A DNA stretch of 64,000 bases. It comes from Rickettsia bellii RML369-C (lineage in GTDB: Bacteria; Pseudomonadota; Alphaproteobacteria; Rickettsiales; Rickettsiaceae). Numbering within the stretch: position 1 is the first letter of the stretch; each line of letters begins with the position of its first letter. Below are positions 30,193-39,553 of the stretch, one piece after another. The stretch spans positions 372,001-436,000 of the forward strand of contig NC_007940.1 of the NCBI RefSeq assembly GCF_000012385.1, given 5' to 3'. The translations under genes were made by a program, and so were the position numbers. The notes beneath the pieces were generated by a model. The model worked only from the letters and a program-made list of their open reading frames with translations, did not search any database and was not told the origin of the DNA.

Positions 30193-30425
30193 AATATTCA
30201 GTACCCCTTGATAAATAATCATTAATTATAATTTAAAATATTAGTATTTTAGTTACTATTAATGAGAATTATACACGAAAAAAATATTATGTCAAAAAAT
30301 TTTTGTTATATTTATATAAGATAAAATATAGTGCGATTTAGAATCGCTTTGGACGAGAAAAATTTGAAGATAAGCTATAAAAATTATTGTTAATCATTAT
30401 AATTTATCCCTAATTGGTAGCTTTA

Positions 30426-30700
30426 TATACCCTTGATACCTTAAGATTTAGTAGGTCAAATTTCAGAATTCATCTTTGCTCACCTATTAAGTATACACCT
30501 AACTTAGGCTCACCACTTATTTGATTTTTAACTTTTGAAGTATTTGCGGTATATACTCGTTTTATTTGAAAAATTGATATAAAACCTTATAAGTTAGGAG
30601 ATAGCAACGTATTATTACATGCTCCATTTCTTGCCCTATAACATTTTAGCTATCTTTACAAATAAAACTTTTTTATAAACTTTTCATTTATTAAAAATAT
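30426..30700. repeat. Tandem palindromic elements: family A then family B
   Basis: 30426-30553 matches the family A copy at 970-1096 (ends TATACC and GGTATA, arm CTTTTGAAGTATTTGCGG). From 30551 to about 30700 follows a family B unit beginning TATACTCGTTTTATTTGAAA and ending near CAAATAAAACTT, seen again at 39.6 and 50.6 kb. The stretch 30701-30885 shows nothing recognisable. Confidence 0.75.
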
Positions 30701-30888
30701 ATCAAGCCTTTTAAAATATGTTACATCAGTGTAGATTTTAAGTAACTTATTTAAATAAATCTTAAGATTTAATTTTTATTAATATATAGTTAATTTGTTA
30801 ATCTACTGAGGTGCATTATATAGAATTTCTTCTATAGCTGCAACAGGTATTATTAAAATTTTTCAGGTATTGCTAACTAAATATAGAT

Positions 30889-31265
30889 ATCGTCATTACG
30901 AGGAAATGCATAGCAGAGGGCAGAGGCAATCTAGTTTAAAAAATGCTAACTTATAGCATTTTTTGTTATTTTCTGGATTGCCACGTCGCTTCGCTCCTCG
31001 CAATGACGATTATAATAATATTATAATTTTCCCCAAACATTACAGCGTCTCCGCAGAAATGATATAGAGCGTTTTTTTGGAATTATGCAGATCAGTTTTT
31101 CCGTCTGAGCTAAGGAAATTACAAAGTAATTGACGAAGCAAGGAAGTAAAAAAATTCTAACTTTATAACATTTTTATTATTATTTTCTGGATTGCCACGC
31201 TCATTTCATTTGCGTAGCTCAGACGACTCTCGATCCACGCAGGCAATGTTTCCTCGTAATGACGA
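30889..31265. repeat. Two palindromic elements, family D
   Basis: The first (30889-31010) runs from CGTCATTACGAGGAAATGC to CTCCTCGCAATGACGA. The second (about 31048-31265) shares the core TTATTTTCTGGATTGCCACG and the end TCCTCGTAATGACGA. Together with the family A/B pair they fill the 1.1-kb gap; no gene is seen in it. Confidence 0.75.
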
Positions 31266-31302
31266 AAAAATCAAACTGTGCAACAACTGCCTCTATAGCA
31301 TA

Positions 31303-31670
31303 TTAACCATTCTCATAATGTGGTGTTTCACCAAGTTTATCTACCTCATCTATTTTATTTTCTAAGGATGATGCTATATATGAACTTATAGTTGAGCAAA
31401 TTAAATCCACTGGAGTATAATCATCATTATCTTTTATACATATTTTTATTCCTGGACATTTTAGTAATATCTTTATTATATCTATGTTTCTTTTTGTATA
31501 AGCATAATGCAGTGCTGTTTTACCATAGATGTCTTGTTCGTTTACGTCGCATTTTCTATGTAAATGTATCCTTACATTTGAGATATTATTTTCCAAAACT
31601 GCTTTATGCAGTGGTATTGTTTAATTTTATCCATCTTAATTCTTGCTTTATTTTCAAAAAAGTCCCACAT
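31303..31670 (-). pseudogene. Ankyrin-repeat gene remnant
   Basis: The open part (31303-31608) reads LHKAVLENNISNVRIHL, then DIYGKTALHYAYTKRNIDIIKILL and DDYTPVDLICSTISSYI, about two and a half ankyrin units. Just upstream the frame shifts: an ATG-led stretch (MWDFFENKARIKMDKIK) is in another frame near 31620-31670. The protein is short and has probably lost most of its repeats. It lies between a repeat cluster and the helicase gene. Confidence 0.65.
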
Positions 31671-31730
31671 AATATGCTACTATAGGTTGTATGTGTGTCT
31701 TATAGCATATTATATTTAGTAAAGCAACTA

Positions 31731-34160
31731 TTAATTGAATAAATTTTTAGTTATTTCATACCAACAGTTTTCGGGGATATTTGATTTGTTACTAAAACCG
31801 CATATAATTAAATGATCTTTTGCTCTAGTCATTGCAACGTAAAGTAATCTTATATATTCTTGTAGATCCTTTAATTTCTCTGCTTCTTTTAGTTCTTGTA
31901 GAAATTTAGGAGTATCAGCAGCACTTGCAGAAAAATACATATCCCCATTATCATGCCAAATAAATTTATTACTACTGATAGGTAGGGTGGTGGAGTCGCA
32001 TAATATAATAATTGGGGCTTCCAAGCCCTTAGAGCCGTGTACTGTCATCACTCTTATTTTATCAGAATGCTCCATATCACGCTTAATCCAAATATCGTTA
32101 TTCTCAAACCAAGATACAAAGCTTTGCAAAGAATTATCCATATTATTTGCGTAATTGCTGCTTAGTGTTAGCAGCTCATTTACCATATCATCGATATGTA
32201 AATTTAGAGTATTCACAAGTAAATCAAAGAAATTATCGAGAGTAGAATTTTGATAAAGCTCGATAAAAGAAGTAAGTTTATTATATATATCTGGATGTGA
32301 GGACAGATTTTCCCACAAACTTTTATCGTTTTTATTTGTTAGAAGTTCATATAATTGTTGCTCGCTAATGCCGATAATCGGTGATTTAAGTAAGGCTGCA
32401 AGGTTTAAATCGTCGTAAGGTAAAAGTGCAAATTTAGCTACCGAGATTAAATCCATTATAGGCAAATGCTCTTTAATATTTACTTTATCGCTTGCCTCAA
32501 CTTTAAGTTTAGTTTTGTTAAGCTCTTTTATCAAATTATTGCTAAATTCATCTCGCTTTCTTACCAAAATCATAAAATCTTTTTCGGATATAGGATTACC
32601 GGTTGCTGGTAGAATTTCTTTGCTAGATATTTTTTCCTTTATGAAGCTAACAATTTTTTCTATAAGTAAATCAGCTGATGAAAGAGCATTAGCATAATCT
32701 TGTGGCAATGCCCAAAAAAGTTCCTCCTGCTTTTCGCTTGTTACCAAAGACCAAACTGTTACAGAACCGGTATGTGTACGAAATGCAGAAATTACCGGAT
32801 TATCGGACAGGAAAAGAGTAGGGTAATGAGCTTTTATATATTTAAAAACCTGATGAGTAAATTGTAAAATTTCGCCGCATGATCTATAAGAATATTCAAG
32901 TGTAATCTTCTTAAATTTTTTATTTGCTTTAGCAAGATTCGTTTGTAATTTCTCATTCACTAAATTAAAATTCGCAAGATCAGCACCTTGAAAACTATAA
33001 ATAGATTGTTTATCATCACCAACTATAAAGATGCTACTATCAGGTCTATTAAACTCGGTTATTAAAGTAGAGATTATGTTCCACTGATCACGGCTGGTAT
33101 CTTGTGCCTCGTCAACAAGTATATGATCAATCTCGCTTTCAAGCTTATGCGATAACCACTCATGTATAGCTTTATTCTGAAATAATTTCTCGGCATGGTA
33201 AATTAAATCATCATAATCAAGCAAGTTATTTTCTTCTTTAAATTTCTCATACTTTTCTAGCAAAATATAAGCAAGTTTAGAAAGTAAATTAGTATGATAT
33301 TCTAGCTCTTCTATGCGATATTCTTCATCTAATTTATAAATCTGAGATGTTAGTTTCTCTAACTCTAACAGCAATTTAGGATGTTTCTTTGTTAGCTCTT
33401 TTGATAAAAGACTTTTGCGTTTTTTTCCGTCTTTGGTAAAAAATAACTCTTTCGGCTCTATTTCTAAATCGTAATCTGCAAATAAATTTTTTATCTTATC
33501 ATAGATATTATTTAGCTCGGATAGTGCTAATCTCTTATTGTGTATTTTTGCCGGAATAGTTTTATGAGTAAATAACTTTTTGAATTTAATTTTTTCGTCA
33601 ATAATCTCGCTGAAAATATCCTGCAAAGTTATTTCATGAAAACGATTTAGTAAAGTTTTAATTAAATCATTATGTTCATCGCTTAAATAAATCTCATTTC
33701 GTATTTTTAGAAAGATATCTTGTAATTGTGTCTCTTCAAGAATCTGGAATTCGGGTGTTATGCCGGCTTCTACGGGAAAAATTTTAAGGATTTTTTGACA
33801 AAATGCATGAATGGTATAGATATTTAAAGGCTCATTATTATCAAGCAATTTGCTATATAGATTTTTTGCATTTTCAAGCTCTAAAGCAAGCGGCTTCTGA
33901 CCACTCATTAAGAAAAGCTCTTGTTCTAGTTGTTTGGGATCACAAAGAGAGAAAGTTTTGAGTTTGTTACTAATTCTTAGCTGCATCTCTATACTAGCTG
34001 CATTAGTAAAAGTAAGGCATAATATGTTTTGGAAATTTACTCCTTTGATTAATAGCCGTAAAAACCGATCAGTTAGAATTTTGGTTTTACCTGTGCCGGC
34101 AGAAGCCGAGACCCAAATAGAATAATCAGGATCAGAAGCTTGTTGTTGTAGATTGTTCAT
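31731..34160 (-). CDS. addA: UvrD/Rep-family helicase, AddA-like, without nuclease domain
   Basis: 809 residues. Superfamily 1A motifs in order: Walker A SASAGTGKTKILTDRF at 18-33, LCLTFTNAAS, HAFCQKIL, DHILVDEAQDTSRDQW, IFIVGDDKQSIYSFQGAD, MTVHGSKGLEAPIIIL and LLYVAMTRAKDHLIICG. AddA proteins normally run to about 1100-1200 residues with a C-terminal RecB-type nuclease; here translation ends at NCWYEITKNLFN, right after the helicase core. Either the nuclease has been lost or this is a helicase-only form that needs a partner. Role inferred: processing of double-strand breaks. Confidence 0.88.
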   Translation of the reverse strand: MNNLQQQASDPDYSIWVSASAGTGKTKILTDRFLRLLIKGVNFQNILCLTFTNAASIEMQLRISNKLKTFSLCDPKQLEQELFLMSGQKPLALELENAKNLYSKLLDNNEPLNIYTIHAFCQKILKIFPVEAGITPEFQILEETQLQDIFLKIRNEIYLSDEHNDLIKTLLNRFHEITLQDIFSEIIDEKIKFKKLFTHKTIPAKIHNKRLALSELNNIYDKIKNLFADYDLEIEPKELFFTKDGKKRKSLLSKELTKKHPKLLLELEKLTSQIYKLDEEYRIEELEYHTNLLSKLAYILLEKYEKFKEENNLLDYDDLIYHAEKLFQNKAIHEWLSHKLESEIDHILVDEAQDTSRDQWNIISTLITEFNRPDSSIFIVGDDKQSIYSFQGADLANFNLVNEKLQTNLAKANKKFKKITLEYSYRSCGEILQFTHQVFKYIKAHYPTLFLSDNPVISAFRTHTGSVTVWSLVTSEKQEELFWALPQDYANALSSADLLIEKIVSFIKEKISSKEILPATGNPISEKDFMILVRKRDEFSNNLIKELNKTKLKVEASDKVNIKEHLPIMDLISVAKFALLPYDDLNLAALLKSPIIGISEQQLYELLTNKNDKSLWENLSSHPDIYNKLTSFIELYQNSTLDNFFDLLVNTLNLHIDDMVNELLTLSSNYANNMDNSLQSFVSWFENNDIWIKRDMEHSDKIRVMTVHGSKGLEAPIIILCDSTTLPISSNKFIWHDNGDMYFSASAADTPKFLQELKEAEKLKDLQEYIRLLYVAMTRAKDHLIICGFSNKSNIPENCWYEITKNLFN

Positions 34161-34190
34161 TTGTTTTTGAATGTGAATTAGGTTTTGCCT

Positions 34191-34320
34191 ATGTCATCCC
34201 GTGGCTTGTCCACGGGATCCAGTAATGAAAATCATAAATACAGCAAATTTTTAGAATTAAAAGCTCGATTTATCTTGCTTTATCCTGGATCTAGTTTCCA
34301 AGCCACGGGATGACACTGAA
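34191..34320. repeat. Family C palindromic element coding the end of SURF1
   Basis: GTCATCCCGTGGCTTGTCCA at the left, CAAGCCACGGGATGACACTG at the right; an inner CTGGAT-type pair. The right half is translated as the last ~20 residues of SURF1 on the minus strand. Confidence 0.9.
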
Positions 34321-34982
34321 CGCTTATAAATCCTATAAATTACAACTAAAGATGCGGCGAGTCCAAACCAAGTAAAAGCGTATTCTAAATGATCGTTTCT
34401 AATAGCTGCTAAATGATTTATTGACAGTGGTAGCAAAATATCTAGATTGCTAATATCTTTGCTCTCTTCAATGAGATAAAAATTTTCAAGATTTAAGCCT
34501 AAAACTTTAGATGCCTCTTGTAAGTCTAGAGTCAACCATACATTGTTTTTAATATCATTGGCAGGTAAGTAGCTACGAGTTTTTTCGGATGGCATAGTAA
34601 CGCCGATAAGCTCATGAGGTTGGTCATTGGTTGCTTGCGTAATAATATTTTTATTGCGGTTACTAAACCAACCACGTGCTACTAAAATAATTTTGTCTTC
34701 ATCGGTCTTAAATGGTGTAACTAAATAATAGCCATCCTTTTCACTCGACATTGACCGCCTACCATATAAATATATGTCTTTATCAGGTAAAAAATGCCCA
34801 GTAATTTTTACTTTATGATAGGGCAGATTATCTTGAATTTTAGCTAAATCAATTGCAGGAGAGGTAAGATTTTCTTGCATCGATGCTAAAAATAGCTTCT
34901 TTTCTTTTAAGCGATTAAGCTGCCAAAAACCTAGTAAGACAAGGATTATAAAGGTGATGAGTACGGTGAGTTTGGTTTTCAT
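34257..34982 (-). CDS. surf1: SURF1-family cytochrome oxidase assembly protein with repeat-derived tail
   Basis: 241 residues. SURF1 helps insert heme a into subunit I of cytochrome c oxidase in the inner membrane. The N-terminal span (LTVLITFIILVLLGFWQLNRL) keeps the FWQ-x-x-R-L motif; YLYGRRSM, GYYLVTPF and ILVARGWFSNRNK follow; the second span is YAFTWFGLAASLVVIYRIYK. After this the residues SVSSRGLETRSRIKQDKSSF are encoded by a palindromic element, not by SURF1 ancestry. The start is two bases downstream of the stop of the MFS gene, so it may be cotranscribed with that cassette. Confidence 0.93.
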   Translation of the reverse strand: MKTKLTVLITFIILVLLGFWQLNRLKEKKLFLASMQENLTSPAIDLAKIQDNLPYHKVKITGHFLPDKDIYLYGRRSMSSEKDGYYLVTPFKTDEDKIILVARGWFSNRNKNIITQATNDQPHELIGVTMPSEKTRSYLPANDIKNNVWLTLDLQEASKVLGLNLENFYLIEESKDISNLDILLPLSINHLAAIRNDHLEYAFTWFGLAASLVVIYRIYKRSVSSRGLETRSRIKQDKSSF

Positions 34983-34984
34983 AA

Positions 34985-36163
34985 TTAAATTTTAATTTTA
35001 TAGTATATACTTATGCATATTAACAAAAATAAACAGATTGTAGAAGTTAATATTGAAGTAAAGCTATAACCCATAAAATCAACACATATAGATGATATAC
35101 TTATAAAAATTATAATAAACAAAGTAATAATAACATTTATAAATGTTATTACATAACCTACCTTATGCTCATCTATATCATATAATATATTGGATAGTGA
35201 GGTTGAATAAATTGATTGGTATATAAAAATTAAAGTAAAGTATAATAATAGAGTAAAAAACTCTATATTAATATAATTTATTGTGGATATAATTATACAA
35301 TTTATAATTATACCTAATGATATAAAATTATTCGCTTTTGATTTAATGGTTGCATATGTAGAACCTAAAATTATTGCTATAGTTGCTACTATTTGAAATA
35401 AAGCTATGTTGTTATACCCATTTTCATTAAACTTAGAAGGTAGAAATATCCTAGATATTTGATAATACCCAAAAAAGAAAACATTAGATAAAAGAATATA
35501 AAATAAATTTTGTAACTGGAATTTATTTTTTGTTATGTCTTGGGAACATTTAAATAAGGAATATGAAGATATTGAAGCCTTATAACTTTTTAAATCAAGC
35601 TTATACCATTTAAAAGTACTATAACAAAGTATAGCTATTAGGCAATTTATTAAATTAATATTTAATACCTGAATAAAATCTTCATTATTAGGTATATATA
35701 ATAGTAAAATTCCTCCTAAAAAGGCTCCTAAAGTTTTAGCACTGTGGAAAAAAGAAAAACACTTTTTATGTAATTTAGAGTCAATATATCTCTTTATAGA
35801 TGTTATGGATATATTTCTATTCAATACCTCCAATAAACCACGTAATAAAATTATTATGTATAATATAAATAAGTCATCTAAATTTATATAAAACATATAA
35901 ATAACTAATAATAGATTAAGAGTACTATTAACTAGTAATATATTTATACCATGGTAATTATTGCTTATTTTAGCAATTATACTACTACCTATTATAGGAA
36001 GAATCCACATGACAGAAAAAACTGAAGAGGATAAAAAAAGTGAATTTGTACTATCTAAAATTCTTTTAGATATAAAAATTAATAGTACTACGTTTGATAT
36101 TGCATGATTTATTGAAGCAGTATAAATTAACAAAAATCGAAAATCTTTAAAAATATTATACAA
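34985..36163 (-). CDS. MFS transporter, 392 aa
   Basis: Twelve hydrophobic segments and no signal peptide, the usual layout of a major facilitator. The basic loop between spans 2 and 3 is modest (SIIAKISNNYHGI). The gene is extremely AT-rich and Ile/Tyr/Asn-rich, more so than its neighbours. It starts four bases after the GRDP-like gene and ends two bases before SURF1. With a peptide gene and an unusual small protein upstream, an exporter for a modified peptide is a reasonable guess; nutrient uptake is the alternative. The substrate cannot be read from sequence. Confidence 0.75.
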   Translation of the reverse strand: MYNIFKDFRFLLIYTASINHAISNVVLLIFISKRILDSTNSLFLSSSVFSVMWILPIIGSSIIAKISNNYHGINILLVNSTLNLLLVIYMFYINLDDLFILYIIILLRGLLEVLNRNISITSIKRYIDSKLHKKCFSFFHSAKTLGAFLGGILLLYIPNNEDFIQVLNINLINCLIAILCYSTFKWYKLDLKSYKASISSYSLFKCSQDITKNKFQLQNLFYILLSNVFFFGYYQISRIFLPSKFNENGYNNIALFQIVATIAIILGSTYATIKSKANNFISLGIIINCIIISTINYINIEFFTLLLYFTLIFIYQSIYSTSLSNILYDIDEHKVGYVITFINVIITLFIIIFISISSICVDFMGYSFTSILTSTICLFLLICISIYYKIKI

Positions 36164-36167
36164 TTTA

Positions 36168-36590
36168 TTAATTTATATATATTTCTTCAGTTTCATATAG
36201 CTCTTCATGAAATTCCTTCTTATAAAGTAATAGGGTATTTTCAAAAGCTTTTAAAAGTTCTTTTTTGTCCTCACCTATACCGAAATAAGGATTATGATGC
36301 TGATAATATCCAAATATTTTTTGACAATCTTCGTAATATTTACGGGTATCTAGTATATGATAATGCCAAAATATATCAATATCCTCAGAAGGTGGTAGAT
36401 CTAGAGAATCATATTTTACCCATAAAAATAACATACGTTTGTATTGTTCTTCCACAATATTCAACTTTTGTATACTCCATCCTTCAAATTCTTCTTTTTG
36501 CATTTTACTTTTTTGTTGTACAAAATCAAGAGATATTATTTTATCCCACAGAATATTTAATTGTTTATCTTTTTCTATTAAATTATTCAT
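36168..36590 (-). CDS. GRDP-like (glycine-rich domain-containing protein-like) protein, 140 aa
   Basis: The core from residue 55 reads LWVKYDSLDLPPSEDIDIFW, HYHILDTRKYYEDCQKIFG, then YQHHNPYFGIGEDKKEL. This D-x-F-W-H-x-H-I-L-D-T-x-x-Y motif is that of the GRDP-like family, whose biochemical function is unknown to me. The His-x-His and His-His pairs could bind metal. No membrane segment or signal. It lies between a tiny peptide gene and the MFS gene, so it may act on the peptide; that is inference from gene order. Confidence 0.7.
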   Translation of the reverse strand: MNNLIEKDKQLNILWDKIISLDFVQQKSKMQKEEFEGWSIQKLNIVEEQYKRMLFLWVKYDSLDLPPSEDIDIFWHYHILDTRKYYEDCQKIFGYYQHHNPYFGIGEDKKELLKAFENTLLLYKKEFHEELYETEEIYIN

Positions 36591-36615
36591 AATATTATTT
36601 TATTTACAGAGGTTA

Positions 36616-36642
36616 TAAAGGGATATTACTGATATCCCTTTA
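36616..36642 (-). terminator. Hairpin between the peptide gene and the GRDP gene (attenuator-like)
   Basis: An 11-bp perfect stem (TAAAGGGATAT and ATATCCCTTTA) with a 5-base loop, eight bases after the peptide stop on the minus strand. No strong U-run follows, so partial termination or 3'-end protection fits better than full termination. Such hairpins often separate abundant peptide messages from downstream genes. Confidence 0.6.
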
Positions 36643-36649
36643 CAATTTC

Positions 36650-36706
36650 TTAATCTAAACAACCTGCAGGTTTAGCTGGTTTTTGTATTAAAATAACTTT
36701 TTTCAT
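36650..36706 (-). CDS. Putative 18-residue peptide gene (candidate modified-peptide precursor)
   Basis: ATG at 36704-36706 follows the excellent ribosome site TTGAGGAAATT. The product is MKKVILIQKPAKPAGCLD and stops at 36650-36652. Lysine/isoleucine at the front and a short Pro/Ala/Gly/Cys core at the end resemble a leader-core split. A stem-loop follows, then a GRDP-like gene and an MFS transporter on the same strand. The strong ribosome site for such a short frame is the main evidence that it is translated. It could instead be a leader peptide for attenuation. Confidence 0.5.
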   Translation of the reverse strand: MKKVILIQKPAKPAGCLD

Positions 36707-36910
36707 AATTTCCTCAAGATTTTATTATTTAAATTAAATACCAGTTATCAACTAAGCTAATAACTGTACCAATATATATAGCTTATAATATATTTTTATA
36801 CAAAAAAATATCAACTAAGGCTAGTGATATTTTAGAACTTTATTGTAAAATTACAACCCACAATTGACTTTAAACTTTGAATCAATATATTTAATTTATA
36901 AATTAATATC

Positions 36911-37600
36911 CTATGCTTGCTTTAAAACCCTACTTAGAAATTCCTTATGTTTTTGTAATTCTTCTTTTGTTGGTTTAATAACGGGAATATTCCTATGTGC
37001 CTGAGAATCCAAGCGATTATAGCTTAAGTTATTTATTTTAGCAGCTTTATCAAGCATCTTAAAGGCTGACTGCCTACCGCCGGTTAGTTCTACATATACT
37101 TCAGCAAGTAAAGCTGCATCTTTAAGAGCACCATGAAGTTGCCTGCCAGAATTATCCACCTTGAATCTTTTACATAAAGCATCAAGGCTATATTTTGATC
37201 CAGGAAACATACTTCTAGCCATCACTAAAGTATCAATAGCATGCTCAAGTTCTAGGAGTTTAATTTCAGCTCTTTTTAATAATGATAATTCATGATTTAG
37301 AAATTTAACATCGAAAGGTGCATTATGAATAACAAGTTTACTATCGGCAATAAACTCTAAAAAATCATCTGCAATAGTATGAAATAGTGGCTTATCTTTT
37401 AGAAATTCACCGGAAATGCCATGAATTCTATAAGCCTCAAATGGCATGTCTCGTTCTGGATTAAGATAGAAATGAAAATGTCTGCCGGTTAGTACCTTAT
37501 TTACCATTTCAATAGCACCGATCTCAACAATTCGGTGACCGCCTTTTGGATCAAGTCCCGTAGTTTCCGTATCTAAAATTATTTCTCTTAAACTCGACAT
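36911..37600 (-). CDS. dnaQ: DNA polymerase III epsilon subunit (3'-5' proofreading exonuclease)
   Basis: 229 residues, DEDDh exonuclease: [13 protein letters not shown] at residues 6-18, [14 protein letters not shown] near 93, and [15 protein letters not shown] near 155 with the catalytic histidine and aspartate. It edits replication errors inside the Pol III core. The C-terminal tail that contacts the alpha subunit is short. Its start overlaps coaE by 13 bases, giving the run lpxI-coaE-dnaQ on one transcript. Confidence 0.96.
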
Positions 37601-38163
37601 TCTAAATTTGCTATTAGGTTATTTATTTGTTTTTCCAAGTCTAACATATCAACGCCGCTATTTATAGCAAAATCTGCTTTTGCTATTTTACTCTCCTGCG
37701 AAAGCTGAATTTCCTTTATCTTGTTATAGATTTCCACATCAAAAGAAGATCTAGTTGTTGCTCTTTGCATTCTTATTTCTTCAGAGCAATGCACAGTTAC
37801 GACAAAATCAAAATATTTATCAAATTTAGCTTCATACAATAGAGGTATTTCAGCAAACCCAAATTTGGAGTTTACGTTTTCCTGTTTAAATTGAATTAGT
37901 TTTTCTATCAGCAGGGGATAAATAAAATTTTGTAATTTCTCACGTGCGAGATCATTGTTATAAATTAAATTACTAATCTTCCCAATATTAAAAGTTTCAA
38001 GCTCCGGCAATAATTTTAAAATACCGGTTTGGATCTTTAAATCTTGATATAATTCTTTTATGCATCTATCGGCACAAAAAGTCTTATATCCTTTTTCTGC
38101 TAAATAATCCAAAATAAAAGTTTTGCCCGATGCATAGCTACCGGTAATACCTATTGCTAACAT
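37588..38163 (-). CDS. coaE: Dephospho-CoA kinase
   Basis: 191 residues, the standard size. P-loop [17 protein letters not shown] at the start, [12 protein letters not shown] (the CoA-binding Asp region), [23 protein letters not shown] near 105, and the lid region [11 protein letters not shown]. It phosphorylates the 3'-OH of dephospho-CoA, the last CoA step. It overlaps lpxI upstream and dnaQ downstream, an arrangement also seen in other alphaproteobacteria for coaE-dnaQ. Confidence 0.95.
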
Positions 38164-38969
38164 TTTGTTATAAAAATTTTATGTTCATTAGCGAGTTTTA
38201 TAGTTTTCTCTTCTTCAGCTATAATTACTTGTTTTTTTTGAATTGCAACGCCTTTGTAATTATATTTGGCAAGATTCTTTATAGTATTAACGCCTATAGT
38301 TGGTAAATCTAGCCTATTATCTTGTCCAATTTTTGAAAGCTTAATAAGCACTCCACCGCAAGATTTTTTACGTAAGTCTGCACATCTAGCTATTAAATTA
38401 TCCGTCCCCTCAGCCGCTTCTATGCCAAGCACATAACCATCTTCAACTATAACCGACTGACCTACATCAAATTTACTTAAATGATTTAATAATTTTACCC
38501 CAAATTCAATATCTTTTTTATCAGAATTTGTAGGGCTAGTATCAGTTATAATAGTAGAATCGCATTGTTGATTTTGATATATCTCACTACTTGAAATTAC
38601 CTTAAAGCCATAATTCTCAAAGAATTTAGCTACTATTCTTAATAAATTATCATCCCCACGAATTTTTTGGCTAATTATTTTAAGAAGTAATAAACCACCT
38701 ATTTTATCCACTGCCAAGTTTTTAAAATTTGGTCTATCGACTCCGCCTATAAAAATAATATTTTGGACGTTATATTGTGTAAAATACTTAATAGCTGCTC
38801 CAACCATACCGATTTTAAAAGGTTGATACTCAAAGTCCTTAATTAATTCTATATTAGCTTCGCCCTCTATCGCAGCTATATAACAATTACCACCTTGTTT
38901 TTTATAATTATCCGCTATTAAAGAAGGTAGCGAACCTTTACCGGCAATAATCCCAAGATTTGGTAGCAT
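38157..38969 (-). CDS. lpxI: UDP-2,3-diacylglucosamine pyrophosphatase LpxI
   Basis: 270 residues. LpxI (DUF1009) replaces LpxH in alphaproteobacteria and cleaves UDP-2,3-diacylglucosamine to lipid X in lipid A synthesis. The start LGIIAGKGSLPSLIADNYKK, the middle FIGGVDRPNF, SVIVEDGYVLGIEAAEGTDNLI and the end segment DLPTIGVNTI are family hallmarks. No membrane span; it acts at the inner face of the inner membrane. First gene of the lpxI-coaE-dnaQ run. Confidence 0.95.
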   Translation of the reverse strand: MLPNLGIIAGKGSLPSLIADNYKKQGGNCYIAAIEGEANIELIKDFEYQPFKIGMVGAAIKYFTQYNVQNIIFIGGVDRPNFKNLAVDKIGGLLLLKIISQKIRGDDNLLRIVAKFFENYGFKVISSSEIYQNQQCDSTIITDTSPTNSDKKDIEFGVKLLNHLSKFDVGQSVIVEDGYVLGIEAAEGTDNLIARCADLRKKSCGGVLIKLSKIGQDNRLDLPTIGVNTIKNLAKYNYKGVAIQKKQVIIAEEEKTIKLANEHKIFITKC

Positions 38970-39104
38970 AAAATAGTTTATAATTTAAAATCTAATATTG
39001 ATTATAAGCGTATTTTAAATATAAATCTAGAAAACCTTTACAAATTAATCAAATTAAGCGATAATAGTAAGTGCTAATATAGCTATAGTAATAAACGTAA
39101 TTTA

Positions 39105-39552
39105 GAATAGAGGTTGCGGACTCGGGGGCAGTACCCGACGCCTCCACCAATAATGTGCTATGTCATTCCTGAATGGAACAAAAGCCGTCTTCGGTGTCAT
39201 CCCGTGGCTTGCTAACTAGATCCAGCATAAAGCGAGATATATCGAGCTTTTAATTTTAAAAAGTTACTTTGTTTGTAATTTTTACTGGATCCCGTGGACA
39301 AGCCACGGGATGACAAGCTCTATAAGGCAATGACATAACAATAAAAATAGTGCAATGACAGGGGGGCGAAATAGGATCGACGTGCCTAATAAAAAAATTG
39401 CTTTTACTCGGGATGATTCCGCCGCAGGCTTTTGCCTTACGGGTCAAAACAAAGAAACGCAAACGATAACTATCGTTCCGCAGGTACTCCAGCTTTAGCT
39501 GTAGCATAAACCTGCACGGCTTGGGGGTTTGCCGGGTAACAGAAAAACCCTC
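39105..39552 (+). ncRNA. ssrA: tmRNA, permuted two-piece type, with a repeat in the excised loop
   Basis: The acceptor piece lies first: GGACTCGGGGGCAGTACCCG and then CGCCTCCACCA ending at 39149. The coding piece begins at 39362 with GGGGGCGAAATAGGATCGAC; GGGGGCG pairs with CGCCTCC of the acceptor piece to rebuild the tRNA-like end. The tag frame at 39459-39509 reads ANDNYRSAGTPALAVA and stop. The region after it, GGGGGTTT with AAAAACCC, closes a final pseudoknot/stem near 39552. tmRNA rescues stalled ribosomes and tags products for ClpXP. The excised loop at 39150-39361 holds a whole family C palindromic element. Ends are approximate. Confidence 0.93.
39196..39315. repeat. Family C palindromic element inside the tmRNA intervening segment
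   Basis: Ends GTCATCCCGTGGCTTG and CAAGCCACGGGATGAC are a perfect 16-bp inverted pair. It lies wholly between the two mature tmRNA pieces. Confidence 0.9.
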
Positions 39553-39553
39553 A

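Noticed and set aside
36616..36642. A full rho-independent terminator after the peptide gene
   Set aside because: The stem is strong, but the minus strand after it reads TAACCTCTG rather than a U-run, so it is listed only as attenuator-like.
8093..39325. The regularly recurring GTCATCCCGTGG elements as a CRISPR array
   Set aside because: Copies are kilobases apart, palindromic over their whole length and lie between different genes; there are no regular spacers and no cas genes.
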